A stretch of DNA of 64,000 nt from Axinella damicornis (Eukaryota > Porifera > Demospongiae > Axinellida > Axinellidae). This document shows, piece by piece, positions 31,899 through 42,361 of this stretch. Position 1 is the first letter of the stretch. Each line of letters starts with the position of its first letter. Both the position numbers and the translations under genes were made by a program. The notes under the pieces were generated by a model. That model made no database searches, had not been told where the DNA came from, and saw only the letters and a program-made list of their open reading frames with translations. The stretch covers positions 11,097,625 through 11,161,624 of the forward strand of contig OZ007509.1 of the NCBI GenBank assembly GCA_963931865.1. The letters are read 5' to 3'.

Positions 31899-32756
31899 GT
31901 GTGTGTAATAATGCTGTAGCCTTGTTCCCAGTCCCACACCCAACTTTTCGTTGCTTGCAAAAAGTGGAAAGGCTGTCCAGCATCAACATACGTATGACCA
32001 GCATACAGCTATGTTGGTCTACTGAGCAGCATGCACCTCTTGCAACATTGCTAGTGGCAATCATGGTGCAGTTTCCAGGAGTACAATACGACCCTTCCCG
32101 TCAAGTTGATGGCTAGGATACGATCATCATCATCACATGATGGGTCAGGGGCTTACCCTGTCATGGATTCACTATTGTAACCATAGCAACACAAACATGT
32201 GGCAATGCTCACGATGAGTGACAAGAGGTTTGACATGATCAGACTTGCACAGACTAGTACATACAAAATAAGTACTGAGCTATAGAATCAAAATTATGAC
32301 TCCTGAAGAACGTCTGACTGTATCTAGCACTCGTGTATTTCTGTGCAAAAGTATGGCACTGCAAGCTAATGCAACAAACAAGAAGAAAGAATTGGCAATG
32401 AATTTCAAAATGGTGTGGCATTAACTATGGATGAGTTGACTGCATTGTTAAAGATGGGAGTGTGCTTCTGATTTCACCAACAACATTTGACCCATCTGAC
32501 CCCATCCTTGCTTGTCTGCATGCTCTCATCCTCACTGCACAAAAGGACCTTTGACCAGACCAGCACCTCCTCACCTGTGTGACCGAGGGGGAAACTATAG
32601 TCATGCAGCGCCTCCTGAGAAGAGAACTGTTTCTTCTCTGTCCCACTAGGTGCTGCTCCTCTCCAGGTTGTTCAACACGTTTGGTGCTCCTTAATTTCCT
32701 GGGACATACAGCATGGCAGGAGAGCTATTGATTCGCATACTTGCATGAGCAAAATA

Positions 32757-32806
32757 TAGCCTTGTTCCCAGGCTCCTCCCCAGCTTTGGAGCCAGGGAAC
32801 GAGGCT
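32757..32806. mobile_element. 50-bp fold-back MITE, TAGCC...GGCTA family
   Basis: TAGCCTTGTTCCCAGGCTCC to GGAGCCAGGGAACGAGGCTA with a short loop. Confidence 0.75.
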
Positions 32807-33504
32807 AAGCAAAATGTACACTGGCCTGTTGTGTTAGCTACTGTAATACAGCAACACCTTGTTTGAATAGACAGGCCATGTCTTTACTACTCAATGATCT
32901 CCTATCAAACTGTGAGTTCCTCCAGGGTGTTCATAAAAATGTAATTCTACATGAAACCCAAAGAGTCTTACTTCATTCCTGAGGTCTTCAGAGGCCTGGG
33001 AAGGCAATATGTACTCCCTGCATCCTTGGAGAAATGCCCTTTTCCTCAGTAGATAGCTAGGTCACAACACGTTCACAATGCTGACTGCTGAGCATCGATC
33101 AGAGTAAAATTATTGATAACTCACAGGCTATGTAGGAGTGTTGGCATCTGCCTCCATCTTCCTTGCCTCCCCCTCTACAGTGATATGACTACTAACAGGA
33201 GTTGAGTCTAGCGCAACTAATACGTCCTTGTTCCCGTTGGCCAAGCGTTCTTCCAAGCGGCTGGGCACCACCCCTACTTTGCCTAACGAACCATAGATAA
33301 TAGTATCTATGAACGAACATCAACTACAACGACAGCAACACAGGGAGCCGTAGTGGAAGATAGCTTTCCTGAGGAGGCCAACGCCATCGGAGAAACAAGA
33401 AAAACGACCGAGACAGAAGCACGCTGACCATTGGCAGCCGTTTACGCGTGCCTACTTCCAGGCCAGCATTTCGCGCCAAATTTGAGCGGCAACGCGGTTC
33501 TCAA

Positions 33505-33620
33505 CCAATCAAATCATAGAACGATATCCGCGCCGCAAGAGCGCACACGATTCTGCAGCATTACTTGCGCGTGCAATCCCGCAGCTTGGGGGTATATAAA
33601 GGGAGTCGATCAGTGTGCCG
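33505..33620 (+). promoter_or_regulatory. Strong core promoter-like sequence (CCAAT + TATATAAA)
   Basis: CCAAT at 33505-33509 and TATATAAA at 33593-33600, 84 bp apart, facing +. A reversed CCAAT (ATTGG) lies near 33431. No coding exon was found downstream; the sequence runs into an imperfect palindrome and then a G-rich minisatellite. Confidence 0.5.
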
Positions 33621-33734
33621 AGCCACTCAGGTTAGGGTTAGCTAAGCTTTAGTTTAGAGTTAGGGCCTAATTTCATGCCTAATTGAAGCCCTAGCTCTAA
33701 ACTAACTTAGCCTTAGTACCTTACCCAATATGGT

Positions 33735-34052
33735 AAGTGGGGTAGCCTGGGTGGGCGGGGTAGCCTGGGTGGGCGGGGAGCCTGGGTGGGCGGGGAGCCT
33801 GGGTGGGCGGGGGAGCGTGGGTGGGTGGGGAGCCTGGGGAGCCTGGGTAGGTGGGGAGCCTGGGTGGGTGGGGTAGCCTGGGTGGGTGGGGAGCCTGGGT
33901 GGGTGGGTAGCCTGGGTGGCTGGGGTAGGGCTAGGGGGACAGCTGGGTAGGGGTAGGTGGGTGGTTAGGGTAGGGCTAGGTAGGCGGGAGGGTAGGGGTA
34001 GGTGGGCGGGAGGGTAGGGGTAGGTGGGTGGTTAGGGTAGGTGGGTGGGTTG
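33735..34052. repeat. G-rich minisatellite (GGGTGGGCGGGGAGCCT)n
   Basis: About 320 bp of short units rich in GGGTGGGCGGGG and GGTAGGG, with G-runs spaced as needed for G-quadruplexes on the + strand. Starts about 135 bp after the TATA box. Confidence 0.9.
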
Positions 34053-34059
34053 GTATGCA

Positions 34060-34780
34060 TACTGTGTATTTGTCATAAAGTAATCATGAGGAACTCGGAC
34101 TAATTTCCTCTTAGACAAATTAATTTTCACCAATCTTGGATACATTATTAGCATGCACCTCTCACCATAGATCATACATACACCATTCAAGGTACAGCTA
34201 ACAGTGTACTGATCAACAGTTACTGCTTTCTGAGTGCAACAGTTTATCCTTACTGTGCAGATGCAGTACAATCCTGGTTGAAGTTCACATTGGTTGCATT
34301 AGGGGTTGGGCTGCATCACAAGCAGCCTCTAGTACATGCAACTGAATTGGAACTGAGTTCAGGTAAACACCGTGATGAGGAATACAGCAGGGTTTCCACC
34401 CAAACATTGAAGCCTCCCTCAACAGATGCAGATTAAACAATAACTTGCGTTTAGAGAACAAATTGGAATTTTCAGCTTGGAGGGCAATGAATTCCTACAT
34501 TCTCTCCTGCTTGCCAAATCAGGTTGTGTGAACTACATTATGCCATCTGAGCAGCCACTTGGGTGAGAGAGTGACGCCACTTGAAACATTGGCTGATAGA
34601 CCAACAGTAGCTACTGTTCATGAACAAGGGAGCAAAGAGACTTTGTATGCATGGGTGAATGGCTGAGGAGATACACAGACCTACTTGGATCTTTTCTGTG
34701 TACATGTGCTAATTCTTCTGTCGAGCCAAATGCTGTAAAACATCACGAGGTCCCGTGTGGCATTAGAGTGGGTGGAAGAA
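34060..34780. other. No gene seen
   Basis: No convincing exon, repeat or RNA gene. Confidence 0.4.
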
Positions 34781-34786
34781 GTGATT

Positions 34787-35065
34787 CTAGCTGCAGTAGT
34801 TGCCCTGGCCATCAGGGAACATCGTGAGCATGTTGAATGAGATTCCGCTGGATGATCGTGTTCGGCAAAATCCAAGCTGTGAATTAGTGAATGCTGTACT
34901 GGTGGGCAATAGAAGTGGCTGGGACAACAACACTCCTACACATTGCTGTGGGTGGGCAGACTTAATAAGGTCTTTCATACACTGGATGTTGTTCTCAGGT
35001 AAAATTTCTGGAGAAAACTCGCAGATCTTGTCAATCGTCAATGTTCTACCTTTGATCCTTTCCAA
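34787..35065 (-). CDS. Unassigned open segment
   Basis: Reads MERIKGRTLTIDKICEFSPE, ILPENNIQCMKDLIKSAHPQ and on to a stop at 34787. The first 45 residues look coding; the rest may run into an intron. No family recognised. Confidence 0.3.
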   Translation of the reverse strand: MERIKGRTLTIDKICEFSPEILPENNIQCMKDLIKSAHPQQCVGVLLSQPLLLPTSTAFTNSQLGFCRTRSSSGISFNMLTMFPDGQGNYCS

Positions 35066-35418
35066 CGGTGCTACTGAAACATTCTGTTGGGATGAGCACG
35101 GCAGGTGGGTATGGGAGGTCCACTGCCGTACACTACTTCAAGAATATACCCATGGCCCAGAGACACTGATCTATATTGAGGGTTCCGAACTTGAGCAATT
35201 GTATTGCTCTCTGTCTTCGCTATTGCTATGGCGACGTTGTCCGGGTACTCATCCTTCCTCTCTAATCCTGAGAACACTCCAACTGCACAGAGAGATGTAG
35301 AGCCTCTGTTTCCTGGCAGCTAAGAACAAGGTGACTGCATGGGCTGGTGCAGCACTTCTTACACAAAACATGTTCTTCGATGATTTGTAAGACAGCAATC
35401 CAAGCTGAATGCAGGCTT

Positions 35419-35601
35419 TCATCCAGTGGGTGTCTTAGGCATGCACCCACAGTTTGTTTCCCTCCACGACTTACTCACCGCCAGACAGCGGACCGCATCC
35501 TCGCTGTCCAGGTACGAGAGAACGCTGAGCACCATTTCCGTTGGGAGTCTTGCAAGGAGGGTCGTGGAAGACGTGGACGAAGTACTTACTATATCTGCCA
35601 T
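35419..35601 (-). CDS. F-box protein, N-terminal exon
   Basis: MADIVSTSSTSSTTLLARLP, then TEMVLSVLSYLDSEDAVRCL and AVSKSWRE: a complete-looking F-box helix set (LP..M...LSYLD..D..RCLAVSKSW), which binds Skp1 in SCF ubiquitin ligases. The Met gives an 11-residue Ser/Thr-rich leader. Soon after the F-box the frame ends (TPTG stop). A GTGAGTAAG that could act as a splice donor lies within VSK. No substrate-binding repeats (WD40 or LRR) were found further down on this strand, so only the first exon, or a fragment, is visible. Confidence 0.65.
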   Translation of the reverse strand: MADIVSTSSTSSTTLLARLPTEMVLSVLSYLDSEDAVRCLAVSKSWRETNCGCMPKTPTG

Positions 35602-35684
35602 TGCATAGATCGGTATTATGGTACGAATCACTGGTTTGGCATAGCTAGGTACGTAGATGCATGAGCGGATACAGTTAACAACGG

Positions 35685-35775
35685 TGGGCGGAGCTGGATT
35701 TGTGGCTACAGTGGTGGGCGGGGCTGAATTTGTAGCTGCAGAGTCACGTGATTCCAGTGCGGGCGGTATATATAT
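35685..35775 (-). promoter_or_regulatory. GC-box / E-box cluster upstream of the F-box gene
   Basis: Two copies of GTGGGCGG(A/G)GCTG at about 35685 and 35713, and TCACGTGA at 35744-35751, within 150 bp upstream of the F-box start; an AT-rich TATATATATAA follows. Confidence 0.4.
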
Positions 35776-36137
35776 AATATTATACATCATTGGTGCCGAG
35801 GATTGGCTCGAACCGGTCTCACTGCTAAGTCATTGCTGTTAGCCGGATGCAGAGCAAATGTGAGAAGTAGGTACATCTGGACAAATATCATGAAGCATGT
35901 AATCAGTGCTTTCACTGACTTTGTAGTTAGCAATTCAGGGCCTTGATTGGTCAAAAGTTACATGACACAGATCGAGACTGTATCTTTACTAAGCACTGAT
36001 CCAGCAGTCTTGAACTAGGCCTAGTAAAATTATCAGTCCCATAAGAGCAGAGAATACATAATATTATAGTAGACTAGGTAGGGACCTCCACACCACACAA
36101 GCTTCTTGGCGGGAAACACTCACTTTCAGGTGAATGT

Positions 36138-36440
36138 AACCCTGTTCGTTTAGTTCATTGGCGTAAAATTCTCCCTTTATGTATAAGCAATTTATGCCAC
36201 ATAAAGGGACAATTTTACGCTGTTGGTACCATGATCCTGGATGGGGTGAGCCCTGTCAATTAGGGGTAACCCTGTTCGTTTAGTTCATTGGCGTAAAATT
36301 CTCCCTTTATGTATAAGCAATTTATACCACATAAAGGGACAATTTTACGCCGTTGGTACCATGATCCTGGATGGGGTGAGCCCTGTCAATTATGTTTATC
36401 AGGGGTAACCCCGTTCGTTTAGTTCATTGGCGTAAAATTT
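36138..36440. repeat. 129-bp tandem repeat with an internal stem-loop per unit
   Basis: About 2.3 copies starting GTAACCCTGTTCGTTTAGTTC at 36138, 36267 and 36406. Each unit contains GGCGTAAAATTCTCCCTTTATG and a complementary ACATAAAGGGACAATTTTACGC. GCGTAAAATT words continue to about 36620. Confidence 0.85.
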
Positions 36441-36870
36441 TCCCTTTATGTATACGCAACATTGCATAAAGTGGTCACGCCATTTCACAAGGGGATTTTA
36501 CGCCAAACCCCATGGCGTAAAATTCTGTCGTTATGTACATAACGACAGCCATGGCATAAAATTTTCCCTTTATGCACAAAGGCATGAATGGCGTAAAATT
36601 TTCCCTTTATGCACAAAGGCAATATTACGCCAAAGTATGTACGACTGTCTAAGGAACAGTGTAAAACTTGCTTTAGACTATAGCAGCCATACAAATCAAA
36701 GGCACCGCCTGTGGTTTATATTCCGAAGCCATGCAGCCGTGCAACAGCTGTGGGTTTATAGAAATTGGAGCATGATGACTCAGCATTTATGGAAATTAGA
36801 CCATGGCTCAGCGCATTCTGGAGTGTTGGAGCGTGCAAGGATCTCTAATTCAGGTAGCTATAGTCTAAGC

Positions 36871-37006
36871 CAGTTAGACTATGCCCTTTCGTGGTTTATG
36901 GGAAATAACCACGAGAGGCTGTTCATTTAGACCACTGGGCTGCGCCTCGTGGTCTAAATAAACAGCCTCTCGTGGTTATTTCCCATAAACCACTCAAGGC
37001 CATAGT
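36871..37006. mobile_element. 136-bp fold-back MITE (TTAGACTA...TAGTCTAA)
   Basis: TTTCGTGGTTTATGGGAAAT and its complement ATTTCCCATAAACCACTCAA flank GAGGCTGTT/AACAGCCTC and a GGTCTAAA loop region; only few mismatches. Confidence 0.8.
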
Positions 37007-37088
37007 CTAACTATAACGAGGACCATAATATTCAGGTCCACAGAGCTCACACCGAAGTTAGTGTATACGATGCAGTGAACGGCCTGTT

Positions 37089-37159
37089 TAGTCTCAGTAC
37101 CAGACCCCAGGCTCGCGGGCCAGTCTCTTGTCACACCAAGAGTCTGGCCCATGAGACTA
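37089..37159. mobile_element. 71-bp fold-back MITE (TAGTCTCA...TGAGACTA)
   Basis: TAGTCTCAGTACCAGACCCC to GGCCCATGAGACTA with an inner AGTCTCTTG/CAAGAGTCT-like arm; an older member of the same end type. Confidence 0.6.
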
Positions 37160-37405
37160 CAAGGACAGAGTCCGGTACAAAGACCTTATATTCAGACTTC
37201 CCACTAGAACAGCCTCCATTCAAGTAATGCTGTTCTCCGCTCATCTATTCTAATCTGTAGACCTTATAAATTTATCATTGCAAGCTTGTGTCTTAATTTC
37301 TATCATGGGAAGCTCAGATCACTAGGTGCTCAGCAGGTAGGCCTACCACCGATTATTGATACAGCATTCATGACAAGATAGCTAGGCCTACCGATTTTTT
37401 AGTCA

Positions 37406-37486
37406 GCAACAGCCCTCATCTCCTGTCCCAACTCCCAGAAAACCGTATGGTTTTCTGGGAGAGTTGGGACGGAGATGAGGGCTGTG
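37406..37486. repeat. 80-bp near-perfect hairpin
   Basis: AACAGCCCTCATCTCCTGTC and CTCCCAGAAAACC pair with GGTTTTCTGGGAG and ACGGAGATGAGGGCTGT. Confidence 0.75.
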
Positions 37487-37667
37487 GCTGACTACTTGCA
37501 GATTGACCTGGGGATATTTGTGGCCCTATCCAAATCATATGGACAGACTCAAATCTTGGGTTGACAGAAGTTACAGGCTAGCTACATTTTATCAGCTAGA
37601 CTAAGTATACAATCCTGTAACTGGTATCTGAAATGTGTAACTACATGCGTACATGGTTTGATTGCAG

Positions 37668-38370
37668 CTAGGAGGGGGACACCCAAACACCACGAATGTC
37701 ACAGGTCTGCACCTACCCCTGCATGCACTTCAATTGTGGCTCAGGACATTCATGGCAGTGTGTACCATGGGAGAAACGTGGACTGGAACCTTCCAGACAA
37801 CAACAGGAACCTCACTGTTCAGGTAGAGTATGATGTTTGCTTGACTCATGTTATGTAGATCAGCCTCGCAGCACTCCCTCAGTAGAACAGCCTTGTTAAA
37901 AGGACTACCTGCTTTCAGATTTTACGTAACTAATACAACAAGAGCTGTGGTATATGTTAAACCACCCCCTTGATGTGTTAATACACGATGTAGTTCCGAG
38001 GGTGCAGCCCAAGGGGTTTACACCTGAACTGTAGAGTGTACTAGTATTACACAGTAAACGGGTCCTGTATACTATAGGTGGTTTAGCTAGTATATAGCAT
38101 GGCAAGCATACAAATCATTCAGTACGTGGTGAATTCTGATTGGTGTTGCTATAGCTAGTCTACATTCATGTTGTTAGCATACTGAGACTTGTATTGGTAT
38201 TTACTGAGACTCTGACCTCTGACCTCTCACTTCAGGGAATCATAACGGGTATGAGCAAACGAGGTTATTCCATCTCCATCAACGAGTGGAACCTGGGTGG
38301 GAACCTTGTTGCCAATGCCCTGGAGGCTCTGCTGGGACACGCATGGAGCCCAACACATCTTGCCAGACAT
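37668..38370 (+). pseudogene. Acid ceramidase / NAAA-type amidase fragment, two exons
   Basis: Exon 37668-37822 contains ACTSIVAQDIHGSVYHGRNV followed by DW, the start of the catalytic chain of acid ceramidase and N-acylethanolamine acid amidase; the Cys of CTSIVA is the N-terminal nucleophile exposed by self-cleavage. Exon 38236-38370 reads GIITGMSKRGYSISINEWNL and GGNLVANALEALLGH, matching the GMLTG...LNER region. The exon that should lie between them (about 20 residues around FKASSFAGYVG in family members) and all later exons are missing; a LINE fragment starts about 40 bp after exon 2. Lysosomal lipid amidase activity is expected of the intact family; this copy looks truncated. Confidence 0.75.
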
Positions 38371-38407
38371 GTGTGTATGTCTGCTGGGGAGTGGCTCTAC
38401 TGCTAAA

Positions 38408-38988
38408 TTGCACTCATTAGGTGTCAACAACTATCTAATAAGATGTCATCTTTTGTACCTTAAACAAAGGGTCATTCTCAATGGCGTATGTTGCAGTTGT
38501 ATCAGGTGTTCCACAGGGGTCGGCATTGGGCCCCTTGCTATTCCTAATCTATTTCGACAGCATCACACAAGTCCATTTATCACTAGGCTCCTTCATGGAC
38601 TTATACGCTGATGATCTCCTCCTTTACCATAATTTTATTATTCATGACCAAAGAGATTTTATTCTTCTGCAACTTGACATAGATAAGGTGGCAGACTGGG
38701 TTGATGTGAACCACCTGACAATGAATGCTGCTAAGTGTAAAGTGTTGGTCATCTCACATAGGAGAATGTGCTCTGCCCCTGAAGTGGCTATGTCTCTCCC
38801 TTCACAGTCAACCCCTTGCTCAAGTGGAGAGTTACAAGTATCTTGGTGTTCTCTTGAACTCATCCCTTAATTGGTCCACAATTGCATTACTTTATGGAAT
38901 CACTTACCCGCTGAAATAGTTAATGCCAATTCTGTAAATTCATTTCGTAGAGCACTTCATGCTAGGATACACCCTAGCTTGAATTAGC
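38408..38988 (+). pseudogene. LINE reverse transcriptase fragment (CR1/Jockey-like)
   Basis: VVSGVPQGSALGPLLFLIYF and the active-site YADD in FMDLYADDLLLYH are intact. The frame then breaks after NAAKCKVLVISHRRM; VESYKYLGVLLNSSLNW is in another frame and the usual C-terminus (WNHLPAEIVNANSVNSFRRA) follows after an internal deletion. 5'-truncated, as typical for LINE copies. It has replaced or followed the 3' part of the acid-ceramidase gene. Confidence 0.8.
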
Positions 38989-39178
38989 TGTAATCATATA
39001 ATTATAGCTAGATGGTGTCTACTTTGCAATATAGGTTGTATAATTATAGAGTTCAGTATACAACATAATTATCTTTCCTTGTAGATCATTTTAATATTAA
39101 TTTTGAGCTATTAGGTATTTTTGGGCTTCCATGTGGAACTGTAAAATTTTAAACTTGGGCCAGAAACATAAGCATGAC

Positions 39179-39222
39179 CAGGGTTCTATCTAATGGGGGG
39201 GGGGGGGGGGGGGGGGGAAGAT

Positions 39223-39260
<38 letters not shown>

Positions 39261-39769
39261 CCCAAACACTCCAGCTTCCCCCCAAAATTTCTGACAATAA
39301 TTCAGTTATACAATAAAAGTAGTGTAGCATGTCCACCTGTGTGCTTCGTATATGCTTTGTCTGGCCGTCTCATGTTACACTACATAGCATTTCCATACTA
39401 TGACCTCAAAATTGTCTCAGAGTGCCTCAGAACCACTCTCAGAAGGCTCAAAATTCCTGGGGGGTATGCCCCCAGATCCCCCTACAAATTGCATCTTTGG
39501 AATGTTGTTGAAGGTCTGCCAGGAGGAGGTCTAGACTCTAGAATGACTGTCACATGCATACACACTAATTTTCCATACTATGACCTCAAAATTGTCTCAG
39601 AGTACCTCAGAAACAATCTTAGGAGCCTCATAATTCCAAAATTTTCTGGGGGGGGGGGGGGGGGGGGGGTGGGCATGCCCCCAGACCCCCTACAAAATGC
39701 GGCCGCAGTCCCCCGCCGACCATGATTCACAAGATCTCCCCCACACTCATAATCCTAGATAGAACCCTG
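39179..39769. mobile_element. 591-bp non-autonomous element, CAGGGTTCTATCTA ends
   Basis: The inverted CAGGGTTCTATCTA (left) and TAGATAGAACCCTG (right) are flanked by ATGAC on both sides (39174-39178 and 39770-39774), a 5-bp target duplication. The interior has a poly-G/poly-C hairpin and two diverged copies of a 100-bp segment starting TTTCCATACTATGACCTC. No coding. Superfamily uncertain. Confidence 0.75.
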
Positions 39770-40018
39770 ATGACCTCTCAAAAAAAAATCAGCTCTTAAC
39801 TCCAAGGTTTGTGGAAATGCTGACCCTAAAGTACCGGTGGAGTTAAACTTCAAGAGGAGCTTAAACCTGGGTCACTATACTTGCAGTATATATCAAGTTT
39901 GAGATCTTAACTCCCAGGTTTAGGCGACCCTAAGTTTTTTTACGTACTCAGTTGACATGCCATTAACCCTGTTATTGACCTTGTATCTTGGAAATGGAAG
40001 CCCTGTCACTGTGTCTAG

Positions 40019-40123
40019 TAGCCTTGTTCCCAGGCTACTTATTATCCCAGTGTTTTGTCGCTTGCAATACTGCAAGCGACAAACACTGGGGTGAGAAGGC
40101 CTGCATGCATGGGAATGAGGCTA
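40019..40123. mobile_element. Fold-back MITE, TAGCC...GGCTA family
   Basis: TAGCCTTGTTCCCAGGC to a diverged GGGAATGAGGCTA, with an inner TGTCGCTTGCA/TGCAAGCGACA hairpin. Confidence 0.75.
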
Positions 40124-40519
40124 GTGTCTATACATAGCTAGGCCCATACATGCAAAAAGGACAAACATGTGAATGGGTGACTGCATGATGATACTTTTGA
40201 TTTAGTGCGAGAAGCAATGATGAACATTCGTGGTGTAGTGACAATCAGAAGCAAATCAAGATGAAACGTTATTGCTGTGGTGCATGCCACAATAATATTA
40301 TTAGTTATGCATTGTTTCAATATGTCATGTCAGTACCAAGGAGAGAATCACATTTCTGTGGGAGAGAACACGAGAGTAATCATATCTATACAGACTACAT
40401 GACATTGTACTGTACAATATAATCCTGGTGTCCTAGCTATCAAACACTGATTGTCAGTGAGGATGGTAGCTACTACACCTAGCATCATCATACTCAGTGG
40501 TGGCAGAAGTTAGTTTTGG

Positions 40520-40624
40520 TAGCCTCATTCCCAGGCCTTCTGCACCTCCAGTTTTTGGTTGCTTGCAGTGTGCATACTGCAAGCTATCAAAAACGAGAGG
40601 TGTAGAAGGCCTGGGAACAAGGCT
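40520..40624. mobile_element. 105-bp fold-back MITE, TAGCC...GGCTA family
   Basis: TAGCCTCATTCCCAGGCCTT to AAGGCCTGGGAACAAGGCTA, with an inner GCTTGCAG/CTGCAAGC. Same design as 40019-40123 and the loops near 31918. Confidence 0.8.
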
Positions 40625-40997
40625 AAGTTTAGGTGGGCTGAAGCACAGAGGTGAACTGCACCTCTGCAGAGCCTGCACAGAAGGTAAACAAATTCACCCG
40701 TCATGTGAAGTGCAAGTTTATACTGTCCGGAAGCCCTCTCGTCCCAGCCCAATTTTAAACTCTTGATCCTCAGCAAACATATGGCTGACTGTAAAAACTA
40801 CTTCAGGCAAGTGTTGAGTGTGTGGTTGATAGCTACAGATCAAAGAACTGTCTCTATTATTGTTATGTTCAACATGTTGGGGAGCCCCCGTGTTTCTGCA
40901 ACCCTTGATCATAGCTGCAATAATTATGATCGCTATGACCCAGAATCCTACTAAACCTAAATCCTAAGTCATGAATGTCATAAATGTGCACGTACCC

Positions 40998-41595
40998 TCC
41001 TCCGTACCCTTCATCTTCTGGCTTGCTCACAAGAGGAGTTGCAAGGTTCGTCAAAGCCTCACTTGGAGTGTGCCTCTTGGAGCTGTAAAAGATTGAGTCT
41101 ATCACTATGATGTGATCCCACACAGTAATAATTGATTATGCTTGTATGTTTGCCAGTTACTTTGTTGCTACACTAATAGTCTCAAATATCCAGCCATTTC
41201 TACCTTGTGCTGTCATCCTGTAAGCAATCAAAACTGGAGGTACATTTGGGAATGAGGGTATTATAGCTACTGAATACTAAGCTACCTACTTGCATACATG
41301 TATACCTCAGCTTAACGTATCAATTTTATCTTGCAACAGCATGATCTTTGTATACAATGCACCGAGTCTTACTAGTGTTTGTGCAGCACACCTATATGAT
41401 GATGAGGATGACTGCTGCCAGCAGGATGGCCCAAAGGATACTGAACACCACAGCAGCAGCCACACTTAGTTGGCCAGGAGAGGGACTGTGATTGGCCTAA
41501 TGCTGTGTATTCTTGCTCACAGCAGAAGTTGAGTACAGATCATCTGGTATTCTTCTAAATGTGGTGTTCATTCCCGCTGCATTGTAAGTAACAAT
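40998..41595 (-). pseudogene. C-terminal end of a transmembrane protein, amber-interrupted
   Basis: About 41580-41388 reads MNTTFRRIPDDLYSTSAVSK, an in-frame TAG (41497-41499), then SPSPGQLSVAAAVVFSILWA and ILLAAVILIII, a clear membrane helix, and a second TAG (41392-41394) right at an AG|GTGTGC donor. About 41080-40998 could be the cytoplasmic tail (SKRHTPSEALTNLATPLVSK). Lying next to the FN3 receptor gene on the same strand, it may be the end of a tandem paralogue. Confidence 0.5.
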
Positions 41596-42361
41596 AGTAC
41601 ACTTGGTGAATTGATTACAATGGTAGCCTCAGTCCCAGATGTATTCATGTATATTTTTGCCATAGCTACATGTGCTTCAGCTTACAAATTGAACACTCTT
41701 ATGGAACTCAGTGTATAGTATAAATCAAAGTCAGGAATTGAGGCTATCACTGACTAGGTTGAAGCACTGTTTCTCTGCCCTGATTTATATTTTCCATTGG
41801 ACTGTAAATGATACTTGTATGTGTACATTAGCATGGGCATCACTTCCTTACATATGCAGTAGGGAGGAATTCCATTCCACTGTCCCGTCACACCACCCTA
41901 TAGCTGCAGGTGATACTCCTGTAGCCTATGAGTATGTAGCCCCCGTCACACTTGTAGGAGACCTGTGTTCCTATACTGGTGTGGAGAGTTGAAGGTCTCC
42001 CATGTCCCACTTCAGGTATAGAGGAGGGCATGCATCCCGATATTCACCTAGAGGAATTGAGAGACAATAGCAGTACAAGTTGACATACAATAATTGACTA
42101 CATGCACTTGTGGTATGAAAGTTGCTTACAGTTCTGCACATGTATACTGCTCTGTATCCACTATAAATGTAGGTGGGTGAGTTTGTAAAGGGGGGGGGAT
42201 GCAAAAGCATAAGTTTTGTGCTAATTCCTACAAGATTTAAGAGGTTCACTAGATTCAAAGTTAAGAGTGGGGTGGAAATGGTTTAAAGGAATCTAAACTA
42301 AACTGGAAGTCGTCCCCATCGGTATCAGAGAAGGGGTCACACTTAGCAAATAGATTGGTGG

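Larger units (their letters stand above)
30830..33200. other. Mostly no gene seen; scattered small repeats
   Basis: Besides hairpins at 31839-31898 and 32757-32806 there is one open stretch near 32440-32525 (VKDGSVLLISPTTFDPSDPI, LACLHALILTAQKDL) that reads like an exon without a known family. Nothing else is supportable. Confidence 0.35.

Noticed and set aside
33300..33620. Histone-type gene promoter
   Set aside because: CCAAT and TATA elements are present but no histone coding sequence on either strand.
33628..33640. GGTTAGGGTTAG as a telomere-like repeat
   Set aside because: Only two units, part of a local palindrome; no array.
39186..39275. Poly-G/poly-C run as a regulatory G-quadruplex
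   Set aside because: It is the interior of a MITE and the run length may be an assembly artefact of homopolymers; no gene context.
41497..41521. A 24-nt mini-intron (GTGAGC...CATTAG) that would remove the first amber codon of the 41.4-kb gene
   Set aside because: Far shorter than any other intron seen here (62 bp and up); more likely a nonsense change, although length and borders technically fit.
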